NCBI GenBank assembly: GCA_025602915.1
Contig: JAHLJZ010000009.1
Location: 434,001-498,000 of the forward strand
DNA length: 64,000 bases
Direction of reading: 5' to 3'
DNA from: Paraphysoderma sedebokerense
Taxonomy: Eukaryota > Blastocladiomycota > Physodermatomycetes > Physodermatales > Physodermataceae
The position numbers and the translations under genes were made by a program. A model generated the notes under the pieces. That model was given only the letters and a program-made list of their open reading frames with translations, was not told the origin of the DNA and did not search any database. Below are positions 1 to 11,190 of this stretch, piece after piece (position 1 is the first letter of the stretch; each line of letters opens with the position of its first letter).

Positions 1-2558
1 AGTGCTTCAGAGAGTTGCAGAATTCGCGCCATCAAACGAGCCCGGACATGCAGATAGCGAGAGCTCTGCAACCAGTCAAGCGGAGACTATATCAACTCTC
101 CCGTCCCTCACATTTGCAGAAATGGTTAAGAAAGCAGATGAAATCCTCGCCGCAACTCCTTCGCTGCATGTCGAAAATATCTCAATTGAACCAGAATCTA
201 ACTTCACTGGATTCGATGGGTTTTTGGGTTTCTTCCGATTTTGCCATATCACTTCATCGTGGAAAATAGATGCGCTGTTCTACATTATTGCCATATATGT
301 TATCTCCCAATCAGTCCGTATTTTTGCTGATTACTGGGTTCGATTTTGGGTCCGCGATAGTTTTGCCTTCTCAGACAAGAATATCTACATCTATGGTTAT
401 GCGGCAATCTGTTTTACATTCTCGGCATTATTGATGATTCGCGGTGCTTTCATTTATTATAGATGTAGAATAGGCGGTAATCGATTGCACTCGGCTTTAT
501 TTCAGGTTAGGCGAGCTCTTTTTTTGCTGTACTTTCAAGTTCGTATCTAACTTCAGGGATAATAGAAAATCTTATATGGATCTTTATTTTTCTTTAACGT
601 AACTCCTACTGGACGATTAATCAATCTTTTCAGCAAGGACATGGATGTCATCGACCAAGGATTACCGGACTCACTTCATACCACCGGAATCTATCTTTTC
701 ATCTTGATCACCACCATTGTGGGTGTTGTAATTGTATTGCCACTTTACCTGATTGTTGTTGCCGTCTTGATTATTGGTTTTTATATACTTGTAAAATATT
801 ATGTCCCAGCTGCTAGAGCTTTGAAAAAGGCAACAAGTACGTAATCGTTTCACTTTTTCTTGGATGATTGAAGTATTAACTGAATCATTCAAAAAGCTCA
901 CACTGCTGATCCCCTCTTCGAATATGCTTCCGAGACTTGCCAAGGATTGGATGTTATTCGGGCGTTCCAACTCCAAAATACATTTGAAACAACCTTTGTT
1001 CATAGGCTTAACAAGAATACGATCGCCGTTTACAACTCAGAATCCGGTAAGGCGCTCGTCATCTGTCGAGGTTTAATCCCTGTTGCTAAGTTCTTTCAAT
1101 TCATTCTTTGTAGCGAAATTATGGCTTGCATTCCGCGTCGACCTTCTTGCTTCTCTTTTAGTTTTTGCGACTTGTGCGTTTTGCGTGGTGTCTCAAAATG
1201 ATGCCAACTTTGACTCCACTACCGGGGGCCTGGCAGTGGTTAACAGCTTCCAAAAATTTGTATACTTTACATGGCTGTGTAAAGGATTTGCAGATATTAA
1301 AGTGTATTTGGGAAGTGTTGAAAAGTTCATGAATTATCTAAATTTCGTCCCGACAGAAGGAACTGGGGAGAAAGAGATTCAAACAAAGGAGACTCGAGAT
1401 TTGTCTAATTGGCCAACTAAAGGATTGGTATGTGATTGAATATTTTTATTATATTCCATTTCTGTTATTTGACCCGTTTAAATTTCTAATTGGAAAACAG
1501 ATCCAATTCGAAGATGTCGTTCTGCACTATGCGCCGCAGTTACCTCCAGTGCTCAAAGGGGTAAATTTTACAATTAACCACTGTCAAAAAGTTGGAATTG
1601 TCGGAAGAACGGGCAGCGGAAAATCGACAACGCTACTTGCACTATTCAGAATGTTTGAAGCTGCGAGGGGGAAGATTATAGTTGATGGAATTGATATCTC
1701 TACTCTCTGTAAGTTATCCGGTGTTTCTATAACGTTGTTCGATTCTAACCTCCTTCTTATGTCCAGCCCTGGATGAACTTCGAAGAAAGCTGGCTATTAT
1801 TCCCCAGGAACCGGTAATATTTAAGGGGACTATCAGGTAGCGTCATGCGATTTTTCAGCAGAGGGAATGAAATGTTAATCTGATAATTATCAATTTGTTA
1901 GGTCCAATCTTGACTTATTTAAGCAATATACCGATCAACAAATATGGGATGCTCTGAAAGTTTGCCATTTGAAGGAATTGGTCGAGAATCTTCCTGCCAA
2001 GTTGGATACTCAGATTGATGGTAAGTCTTCTGATCCTAATTCTTAATCTATTTCGTACTGAGATATCGACTGACAAACTTCAATCACTTTTAATTTCCGC
2101 AGACGGCGGTAACCTGTTTTCTTTGGGACAAAAGCAATTGATATGCATCTGTCGCTGTGTGTTGAAGAAGACCAACATTCTGTTACTGGATGAAGCAACA
2201 AGTGCAATGGATAGTCAAACGGACGCGTTGATTCAGAAGACTATCAGCGAAGTTTTCGCTGATCGAACGGGTACGTTTCAAGTTTACTTATTTCGATATC
2301 ATGTATATTTCACTCTGATTTTTACACTAATACAAATGCACATTAACAGTAATTACGATTGCGCATCGACTTGATACAATTATCAAGAGCGACCAAATCA
2401 TAGTGATGGATGGCGGGAAAGTCGCTGAGATGGGTTCGCCTGCTAATTTGTTACGTAAAGAAAATGGAGCGTTTGCGGTTCTTGTAGAAAAGACTGGAGC
2501 AGAGAGCTCTCGGACGTTGAAAGCGCTGGCATTTGCGCATGAAGCCAACAAGGCTTGA
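1..2558 (+). CDS. ABC transporter, ABCC/MRP family, C-terminal half (5' truncated by window edge)
   Basis: This is the second half of an ABCC-type exporter; such proteins pump conjugates and other organic anions across plasma or vacuolar membranes. Seen: a linker region, then the second membrane domain (segments near 270-470, 690-830 and 1090-1200) with the cytoplasmic-loop motif VTPTGRLINLFSKDMD (about 605-645), and nucleotide-binding domain 2. That domain has Walker A GRTGSGKST (about 1608), the Q-loop in IIPQEP (about 1797), the signature FSLGQKQL (about 2120), Walker B ILLLDEATSAMDS (about 2176) and the H-loop in IAHRLDT (about 2358). At least seven introns interrupt it, for example one with its donor at 505. 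The signature reads FSLGQ rather than the usual LSxGQ, which is common in ABCC domain 2. The N-terminal half lies outside the window, so subfamily and substrate cannot be set. Confidence 0.93.
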
Positions 2559-2908
2559 AGGGAGGGAGCGGATGGGCTGAAGGGACTTCCGACTAAAAAA
2601 AATTAGATTTGGCTGTAGATTAGCGTACATAAGAATTAAAATTAGCCGTTATTTTCCCCACAATTAATTTAATTTCCAATATTGGACAGATTGATTCCCG
2701 ATGCTTTTTGTGCTACAAAATCCGTGATTTTCACAATGCGGAGGTGCAAGGGCCGGGAGGGGGGAGAACACGTGACCTGGGACGGGGACCGCGTGGCCCT
2801 GCAACAGGCGTTTTGTGCCCTGTTTTTGAGTGGGAAAAATTGCTCCTCCGACATTCCCTCCCATCCCATCGTCCGGATTGTGTATCTTGCCGTCCTTCTG
2901 TGCATTAG
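2559..2908. other. Spacer between ABC transporter and NIF phosphatase genes
   Basis: No coding exon is supported here. It should hold the ABC transporter 3' end and the phosphatase promoter. A GC-rich block lies at 2740-2860 with a CACGTG E-box at 2769-2774, about 135 bp upstream of the next ATG. The open frames in it on both strands overlap each other and look like chance. Confidence 0.6.
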
Positions 2909-4592
2909 ATGTCTTGTTTGTCAAAGGACGACGATGCCGCAATCCTCAGTCTAACAATCTCCCTCGCTGCCTCTATGGACGAGAAGAATCTCGCTCGCCC
3001 TCAACCCCTCGGTGAAGACAAACCCCAAATGAATCTACGAATCCACCCCTCCTCTTCCACTCGTTCCGCATCCCAGAGTCGTCCTTATTCATGCTTTGCC
3101 AGAGCGTCACATTCTCTGAAATCTCTGTTTTGTTCCTGTCTTCGTCCATCACCCCACACCACTTCGCCACAGTTCAACGACGAACCGGATTGCAGCCCCT
3201 ACGATAGTAATACCCAAGTGGTTAATTCGGTTACTGTCAATTCATCTATCGATAATACAGTCCCCGTCAAGTCAGTGAACGATAGCTCGCAATTCGCGAC
3301 CTCGACTAGCTTGAACAACAACACAGCCCGGAACACCCTGGACAAAACCTCGCCCTTGCCAGGTCAAACCAATTTAAAATCTTCGGATTCGTCCACATCT
3401 TCTGCCGCATCGGACAATCACTCTGCACAAAATTTGACACAGCCTTCTTCTCAGTCTAATATGACAAACTCCACAAATATAGCGGAGGCGAAGCAAGATT
3501 TAGCCAAAGGAAATTGGAATCCTATAACTAGTGTTAATCCAGATAGTCTCATAACCCAAGTTCAACCTTCTTCGACTGGCAAGCATTTATCGGTGCCGCC
3601 GAGGAGAGCGAAAGTTGGCGCAGGCGCAAATGATAATAATGTATGTGAAAAGTAGCCTAATTTATTCGTTCCACATGCTAGAGAAAATAACCATTTTTTA
3701 CGTTGAATTTGCTCACTTGCATTCCGTTATTTCAAAATGCCAGCAGCCTAAAACGAATGGAGTTATGCCCCCGTCCAGTCGGTTCCTCTTAAAGCCTCTT
3801 GCCGCAGAAGATAAACAGAAGAAGTGTTTAGTTTTAGGTACTTATTATTTCTTTCGCTAGTACATTTATAGCATGACATCGAATTTAATATGGCTATATG
3901 TCATTGTGCTCTAGATCTTGATGAAACCCTTGTTCATAGCTCTTTCAAGTTGGTATCTCATGCTGATTATATCATACCTGTTGAAATTGAGGGACAAGTG
4001 CATAATGTATATGTTATGAAGCGGCCAGGAGTGGATGAGTTCATGAAGAGAATGGGTGATTTGTTTGAGATTGTTGTGTTTACAGCAAGTCTTGCCAAGG
4101 TAAGCCAGTTTGTCGAAATCATTCGCAATGCGAATCGTGGATTTTTAACCGTATTTGCCCATTGAATGTTCTTCTTTCATCAACTTCAGTACGCAGACCC
4201 GGTACTGGATATGTTGGATATACATAAAGTTATTAAACATCGGCTATTTCGGGAGAGTTGTATTAATCATCGGGGAAACTACGTGAAGGTATGCTTTAGC
4301 ATTCCTCATCCTCGCTGATCGAAGATTCTAACATTATGTCTTAACATTGTAGGATCTCGGCATGCTTGGTCGTGATTTGAGATCGGTGATAATAGTCGAT
4401 AATTCCCCCGCATCGTATATATTTCATCCTTCAAACGCCATACCAATTTCGTCTTGGTTTACTGATCCTAATGATACTGAGTTACTAGATTTAATACCGT
4501 TTTTAGAGGATTTAGAAAGAGTAGAAAATGTGACGTCAGTTTTGGGAGAAGATGGGGATGGTAGTTCCGCAGGCAACTCTGTGGACATGTAA
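2909..4592 (+). CDS. NLI-interacting-factor-like (SCP/Psr/Nem1-type) protein phosphatase
   Basis: An FCP1-homology phosphatase of the HAD superfamily; relatives such as Psr1/Psr2, Nem1 and the SCPs remove phosphate from Ser or Thr of membrane-linked or CTD substrates. Exon 1 (2909-3640) encodes a long Ser/Thr/Asn-rich, poorly conserved leader. Exon 2 ends at 3837, and the catalytic domain begins at 3915 with the signature [10 protein letters not shown], whose first Asp is the nucleophile and second the acid/base. It continues through RPGVDEF and [13 protein letters not shown] to SVIIVDNSP and NAIPISSWF. Introns 3641-3743 and 3838-3914 and two later ones restore the frame. A Cys at residue 3 could be a lipidation site as in Psr1, which is inference. 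The start could instead be the in-frame Met at about 2975. Subfamily is not decided. Confidence 0.88.
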
Positions 4593-4891
4593 ATGAGAAT
4601 GGATAACCCGATGTTATCTGGTGCGGAGTACAAAGTTGGAAAAAGGGAATGTGATATGTGGTTCGGGACAGCGCGAATTGGGTCTTCTAAATTGAAACTC
4701 CTATTATTAATTCAATTTAATGAAAATCGTGTAAAATGATGGTCGATTATTGCAATCTGATGTATTAATATTATATTAAATCCTGTATCGCTTTGACAAT
4801 TGCAGCTGAAAAGGATAATGTCAAGTCTTGATTTTAAATGATGGGTTAATCTATTCAAATGTTCGCATTTACACTCTCTATATATACAGAT

Positions 4892-6309
4892 TTACACTCC
4901 ACACTTGCCCGAATTTGGATTCACGCTGGCGATATCCACAGAGTTTTCAAAGAGAACCACCTTTTCAGTAGGTATACCTTCAAGAGCCTTTTCGAATCTT
5001 TGAGGATCATTTTTAGTTTTGTTTTGTTCAGGTGTTAAAAATGTCAATTTGCGAATGTAAATGCATTTCACTTGATCGGGATATTTTCGAGCGATTATTC
5101 CGTACGTTTCTAAATGTACGAGCGCAGATATAACCATATATAGCGGGGAAGTCAATAAATATTTCACTTGATGATGAATTGAATAGAGAACGGAATAACA
5201 AACCAGGATCAACTTCTCCAGAGTCGCCAACGAGCACCCAATCTCGTTCTCCAAATCTAGTAATCAACATTTCAATTTTCTCTAATTTATGCTTTTGAGT
5301 TCCTTGACTCCAAAACTCTAAGCTCGTAGGGTGAAATTCTCTTAAAAAGACTGAACCAAGGGGATAATATTTTTCGATGAATTGATATAAACTGTTTGTG
5401 AGTTGGAAAATTGAGCCCGAAACATAATGGAAAGCGACTGGCGCCGTAGGAGTCGAGAGAACTTGCGTAAAATGAGCGTACAACTCCTTTAAATCGGTAG
5501 GAACGTATGTCCGGACAAGAGTATTTTGAATAGCTTCCAGAGGGTTTAGGACATTTGTGTGGCGAATCGTGTCCTAAATTTTGAGATTTAGTAAACGTTT
5601 GAAAAAAAAACCTTAGAAATATGCAAAAACTTACATCGATATCAGATATAACACTCCAACCCTTTCTTCCTATCAATTGCACATATCCTTCTTTCTTGAC
5701 TATAGGTTCTATTTCGTCTTTTTTGTCACCGAATTCGTACTCTATTTTCACTAACCCTTCTTTCGCATTTGTTTGTATTACAGCCTTGGTCTCTGATACT
5801 CCAAAATGTCTGCTTTTATTCACATTGATCACAACATTATCTCCTCCCGAGACCGATCCATCAAGAAGTCGCACTTTATAATCTACACCTGTCACACCAA
5901 GAACATAAAATTCCTTTGTAATCTTTGCGAAATTTTTCTTCTCTGTCTCATTCGAAATGAACGCCGATATAAGTCCCAGAGTTTGGGAAATCAAGCGAGA
6001 CGCGGCCTGATTCGAGTAATGAATGGCTCGAGTGGAAAGTGTCAAATCATATTGCTTTGGACCCGCGGAGTGTGCCGAGTCGGAAGTTAAATCCGATAAT
6101 GACGCAAAGCCGTGAAGGAAAGTGACTTCGTCTAGTTTGAGAGGGCCCCGGTTTTGGGCGGTAATCACTTCAGAGTCCGTCGCACCAGCTGTGGCCACGG
6201 ACTCCAGATCAACCGCGGGTTCTTGAATTGGCGATGGTATCACGGAGGCAAATATGAAGGCATGATATATCGCGAATATAAGCAAGACAGAGCTTTTCAC
6301 TAGCGGCAT
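4892..6309 (-). CDS. APP1-type phosphatidate phosphatase (DUF2183), with signal peptide
   Basis: The C-terminal half is the APP1 catalytic domain. The family member App1 of yeast dephosphorylates phosphatidate and works at actin patches. Seen: the DIDDTIRHT nucleophile motif, assembled across the intron whose donor lies at about 5635, then FHYVSGS, and LVGDSGEVDPETYGIIARKY, which spans an intron just downstream of 5254, then CIYIRKLT. The protein ends at the TAA at 4892-4894. The N-terminus (residues 1-22) is a hydrophobic stretch typical of a signal peptide, and residues 50-230 resemble the beta-rich domain that precedes the catalytic part. A secretory leader differs from cytosolic yeast App1, so the protein may act in the endomembrane lumen or outside the cell. 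The 3' end is convergent with the NIF phosphatase, about 300 bp away. Confidence 0.87.
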
Positions 6310-6833
6310 TTCAACTATTTGTCAATGTTTGGGGGTTACAAGGAGGGAAAGGCTTTTATAATGTTCTTATGGATTAGTTCTACGTTGCTTCCATGATCAA
6401 TCACAAGCTAATCCAATAGACAGAAATGTACGATGCGGCGACCTCATCATGAACCGGCCATTCACGCCCGACTTTCATGTCTTGCATTCAGAGAGGATAT
6501 TGCGATTCCTCACAATGACCCTGGAGATATATTGTCAAAAAAATTAAACATTCCATTGGGGATGGGCGACTCAATTCTGTCAGGGGGCGAAGAACGACAG
6601 GGCGATTTGACGCGCATTGATGACCAGAGCCGCGTTGACATTAATTTGGTCAAGTGCAAAAATTAGTGTCGTCCTAACATTATACACATGCAACGGAAGA
6701 TGTATATGCTGCCCATATTGGATACTAATTTGGACGTTCGGATTTCCGATGGCGTGGGTTGAGGGTCTTAGACTCCGCAACTTACTGCTGTAATTGCTTA
6801 ATCGTATAAGATATATTTGTCTTACCATAACTT
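6310..6833. other. Spacer between APP1 gene start and ALDH gene 3' end
   Basis: I find no supported gene. The first about 100 bp should be the APP1 promoter; a TATA-like TTTTATAATG sits near 6354. A 77-codon plus-strand frame (6433-6666) has no recognisable domain and no splice partner, so it is not called. Confidence 0.5.
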
Positions 6834-8964
6834 TCAATAAGCGATACAAACGGTTTTTTCTTCTGTGAAAAATTCTAAGCTATAAGGCCATCCTTCTCTT
6901 CCTAAACCGGATGCCTTATATCCACCGAAAGGCATATTCAAATCTCTGACCATCCAACAGTTTACCCATACGTAGCCGGTATGAAGTGCCTTTGAAATGC
7001 GATGGGATAATTTTGTATCATTTGACCATACAGCTGAAAATGGGAAAAAATCAATAGAGAGATTCCGTTAGACAAGCATGACTAAATAAACCAGACTAAA
7101 GATCATAATTCGTACTGGCTGCTAGACCATACTGAACTCCGTTAGCATATTTCACTGCTTCTTCTTCTGTTTCAAATGGATAGATGCAAGTCACAGGGCC
7201 GAATATTTCTTCCTGCATACATCGGGCGGTTGGAGGCAGCCTGGAAAACGATGAGGTTAGAAAGCCCAATTTAGAAGGAAGTTTCCATGATGCCGTCACT
7301 ATACCCAGTCACAACTGTTGGTTCCATATAATATCCTCCCGCGAGATCTGGATCATCTAGCTTCACACGTCGTCCGCCAATGGCGATTGTACCTCCCTCT
7401 TGCTATTTTCCAATTGAAGTCGTAACCATTAGTGTCCGTGCAAAAAGATGTTCAAATATGAATGACTATGACAAACCTTAGCAATATCTACATATCTCAT
7501 TACCTTCTCTAAATGTTCTTTACTAATCAACGCTCCGACCTTTGTCTCTTCATTCAACGGATTTCCAACCGTCCATTTTTTGGTTTCCTCTACAAATTTC
7601 TCCACGAATTCATCATAGATGCTCTTGTGAACAAATATTTTGGATGTGCAGAGACAGATTTCCCCTTGGTTCGCAAAACTTGATCGTACGGTCGTGGGAA
7701 TGCACGACTTCAAGTCAGCGTCAGAGAAAATAATCGCTGGATTCTTCCCGCCTAGTTCCAAGGATAATTTCTTGAACAAAGGCGCGGAATTCGTGATGAG
7801 TTTTTCCCCCGTTGCAGTTCCTGCAAGGGCACGTCAGTTACGAATGGAGGGATGAATACAATTGCAAATTAAAGTACCTCCGGTGAACGAGATCAGGGGA
7901 ACTTTAGGATGTGTCACAAGAGAAGCTCCAGCTATGAGCGCGATTAGAGCAGCGAGTATTTTGTGAATAATAAGCTAAAAGCAACAAGAAGGAAGAAACA
8001 TGATCATACCGGACGGTCCAGTTCCAAATACCATATTCACGACCCCTCTTGGTAGCCCTGCGTCTATGAGGACCTGACAAAGCATATATGCCGTAACGCT
8101 TGTAAATTCAGAAGGTTTGCATACGCAGGTATTGCCAACTATATCAAATTCCCAATGATCAACGAATTGAATGCGACTGCAATCTGAGGAAGCAGACTTA
8201 CGAGCAATGGCAGGTGCAATTTTCCAGGTCAACAAATACAACGGCAAATCTGTTGATTTCGAAAATTAGCCATATTTCTCCAAAAGACAGGGATACAGTA
8301 GTGATTACTTACTCCACGGACTATCGACGTCGTCATTTCATTATACAAACAGGTGAGTAGGATTCGGCAAAGGGAATACTCGGAGAAGTGTGGTATTACC
8401 TGATTAATCCAGCAACACCGACAGGATCTCGCCTTGTATAATTCAAAGCAACACCCTCCAACTCTGTAACTTTCCCTTCTTTCACAGTAACTGCATTTGC
8501 AAAGAATCTAAAATTGTAGACTGCCCTCGGTATATCGACGGACTTGGCCAGCCAGACTGGTTTTCCCTGATCTTTGGACTCCGCCAAAGCAAACTGGTCT
8601 AGCCTGGACTCTAACAAATCCGCTATTTTCAAAAGATAATTGCACCTGGTGGATCGAGGAAGACCGGACCAGCTGTCGAATGCCTCCACTGCCGCCTTCA
8701 CCGCCTGATCAACGTCGATGGAGCTAGAATCTGGAATATGATAATGCACCTGTACCAGTGAGTGCGGAAATGCCACAACGTTGCACAATTCATAAGGCGT
8801 CAGTTCTCATGTTCTCTAGAACCATTTCAAAAGATGCAATTTCATCAAAGGATTGAAGTTCAAACCTTTCCAGTAGAGGGATTAAAACTATCGAGATATT
8901 TGTTATTCGAGGGCGGGAGAAATTCTCCATTGATAAAGTTGAATGCTTTGGGTGTATCTGCCAT
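6834..8964 (-). CDS. Aldehyde dehydrogenase, ALDH8A1-like (2-aminomuconic semialdehyde dehydrogenase type)
   Basis: A full-length NAD-dependent aldehyde dehydrogenase. In animals ALDH8A1 oxidises 2-aminomuconate semialdehyde in tryptophan (kynurenine) breakdown. The start at 8964 begins [15 protein letters not shown]. Seen in order: the substrate-binding N-terminus, the LSPWNLP-type region around the intron at 8250-8400, [11 protein letters not shown], the catalytic Glu in LELGGKNP (about 7770), the nucleophile Cys in [17 protein letters not shown] (about 7650), EEIFGPV, and the end [17 protein letters not shown]...TVCIAY. The [11 protein letters not shown] block is characteristic of ALDH8. 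About six short introns are needed. It is divergent from the acetyltransferase at 9248 across 283 bp, which probably holds both promoters. No break is seen. Confidence 0.93.
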
Positions 8965-9247
8965 TGCGATGACTTGCGTTAATACAGTCTATAGAGCAAC
9001 TTAAGTGAGGACGGATTCTCTAATGGCAAAGTGATGTCCTTGTTTACTGAAAATGCGCCATATCTTATTGTTCGGCCAAATTCGGACTGGCGCCCCATCC
9101 GGGTCTTGGACGAAGGAATGGACGAATGGATTACGAATGGATGACATATAATTCCTCCGCCTTGAAACTTATAAGAGCCATCATCCTTTAACTTAAACTT
9201 TATTTGCTTGCTTTGGACACTACGTCTACACCTGTCTACACTTAATC

Positions 9248-10003
9248 ATGGCATCACATATTGCGAAATCAGAGAAAGATAAAATGCTGTCTGGGGAGCT
9301 CTACAACGCGATGGAGCAGGAATTGTTGAAAGACCGACTCACCGCCAAGCATCTGATTCAAAAGTACAACAACATACCTATTCCGCCTTCTGCCTCAATT
9401 GAAACATTAAAGCAGGCACGACTGGAAGTCCTCGACTCGCTTCTTGGCTCCTATGACAAGTCAAAGGCCCCGTACATTGAGCCTCCGTTCTACGTGGATT
9501 ACGGTTATAACATCCATTTGGGGCAAGATGTGTATATGAATCATAATGTTGTAATCTTAGATGTCTGCGAAGTTGAAATTGGGGACAGAACTTTGATTGG
9601 ACCAAACGTGCAAATTTATGCGGCAGCAGTATGTGTTATGTCCATCCAGAAGTTAGGCACTAAATTCGCTTTCAATCTGACCGTCAATTTTGGCTCCTCT
9701 TTGTCTATCTAGCACCCGGTTGATGTTGAGACTCGTTCAACAGGGTTAGAATTCGGAAAACCAATATCTATTGGATCCGACTGTTGGGTATGCGGGACCT
9801 GACTAATGTCCCTTTGAAATTCCCGGTTCAAGGTGTACTAACAGGAATGTATTTTTTAGTTAGGTGGAAATTGTACCATTCTCCCAGGCGTCAAAATCGG
9901 AAATTCATGTATTATTGGAGCGGGTGCAGTAGTAACGAAAGATGTGGCAGACTTCACCGCCGTCGCCGGAAATCCGGCAAAAGCTATTAAAAAGTTGTGT
10001 TAG
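9248..10003 (+). CDS. Maltose/galactoside O-acetyltransferase family (left-handed beta-helix)
   Basis: An acetyl-CoA-dependent sugar O-acetyltransferase of the Maa/LacA/NodL type, common in bacteria and in fungi. Residues 8-60 are the Mac N-terminal domain, beginning KDKMLSGELYNA. Hexapeptide repeats of the beta-helix follow (IGDRTLIGPNVQIY), then the catalytic His region HPVDVETRSTGLEFGKPI, then VGGNCTILPGVKIGN, IIGAGAVVTKDV and VAGNPAKAIKKLC. Two introns, about 9630-9712 and 9789-9862, split it. Length is about 200 residues, normal for the family. A TATAAG lies at 9170-9175, 73 bp upstream of the ATG. The acceptor sugar is unknown. Family origin by old transfer from bacteria is possible, but the introns show it is settled in this genome. 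Confidence 0.9.
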
Positions 10004-10269
10004 ATTAATGTATGAGCTACAACCGATGGCGGTGTGTTCTTTGAAGAGTTCTTTAATAAAGGATAACTGTATTAAGCATTGTATGCCAATTCCGAGGTTG
10101 ATTTTGGGATCGGCGAAGTCATCGCCATTTTAATGTTCTAAGGAGATCACTTTGGCCAACCCTTTCCACTTCAATGTTCGCCAATTTACACCCAATAAGG
10201 GGATTCACGGAGAAGAACAGAGATTTCAAAAAAAATAAAAGCATCTTTGACTAGGCGTTTATTGTCGGC

Positions 10270-11095
10270 TTATTCAGTTTTTCGGTTTCTATGCTCGACT
10301 TCAATCAACTTTTCGTCTTGTATGTAATTAGCACCGCTTACGACCTTCTCAATACTTCGAACGAACCAATCTATCATGCCGCCAAAAATGACCATCATGA
10401 GTCCTGTGAATGGCCTGACAAGGCTTTCGTATAAGAATGAAACGATTGGTATCGTCCACAGAAACCCATATACGGACCAATGATCTGATGTCAAGGATTT
10501 GCTTGGTGAAAATCTTGCAGCGGATGAAATGATATCACTTGTATGAAAACTTACCGATTTGTTCAATAACCAACCATTTTTTCTCAATATTGCCTTCTGC
10601 TGATTCTTGCTCACTTTCTACGAATCTTAAAACTGAAACGGTCGGGATAGTATACATCAATCTTCAAGGTCGCGTTCAGTCAGTTCAACCTCATTTCAGT
10701 GAAGGTAAAAGCTAATTTTTTCCATACATAGGTAACCAACGCCACTTCAATTTCTGATTGACAACGATTACTACTTTTTTATTCTCCTTGTCGATGACGA
10801 TGTCGTCAAATTCAAATTGGCCGACATTGAAGAAACTGTAGAGACGGTATATGTTGTACACATTCTGAAGACCCCTGGCTTCCCCAAATGGGTGAGAGAA
10901 GGTGGCCTTTGGATGGAATAGACTAGAAACGGTTTCGAATAGAGGGGTAGTTCGAAGGGATTGAAGAGACCGGAGGCACTCCTTGAGTGACTCTGAAGTG
11001 GGAATGGCAGGAATATGTGTGCGTGAAGAAATTGGAGTTGCTGAGAGACTCATACTGCCTGCAAAAATTGGGATGAAGATGAAAAGAATCCGCAA
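10270..11095 (-). CDS. SigF-like NTF2-like domain protein
   Basis: A fungal small membrane-associated protein with a SnoaL/NTF2-like fold; relatives are annotated 'SigF-like NTF2-like domain' and have no known reaction. Residues 1-20 (from 11095) are hydrophobic, though the Met at about 11053 could also start the protein. The NTF2-like part includes FHPKATFSHPF, YNIYRLYSFF and VVNQKLKWRWLP. A second exon carries KWLVIEQI, and a third the C-terminal segment DHWSVYGFLWTIPIVSFLYESLVRP and a second hydrophobic stretch. The junction near 10700-10640 is my best guess (donor GTATGG, acceptor TTTTAAG) because the more obvious CAG acceptor shifts the frame. It is convergent with the acetyltransferase. 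Confidence 0.65.
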
Positions 11096-11190
11096 AGATC
11101 ATATAACAGTCCAACGTTTGCAAGCGGTCAATCAAAACGCGACGGGTGACCAATCTTTTAAACTTTTTTAATATACAAAATCATTGGTTT

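Noticed and set aside
6433-6666. 77-codon plus-strand frame between APP1 and ALDH genes
   Set aside because: No recognisable domain and no supporting splice or promoter signal.
9248-10003. Recent bacterial transfer of the acetyltransferase
   Set aside because: It has spliceosomal introns and base composition like its neighbours, and the family is widespread in fungi.
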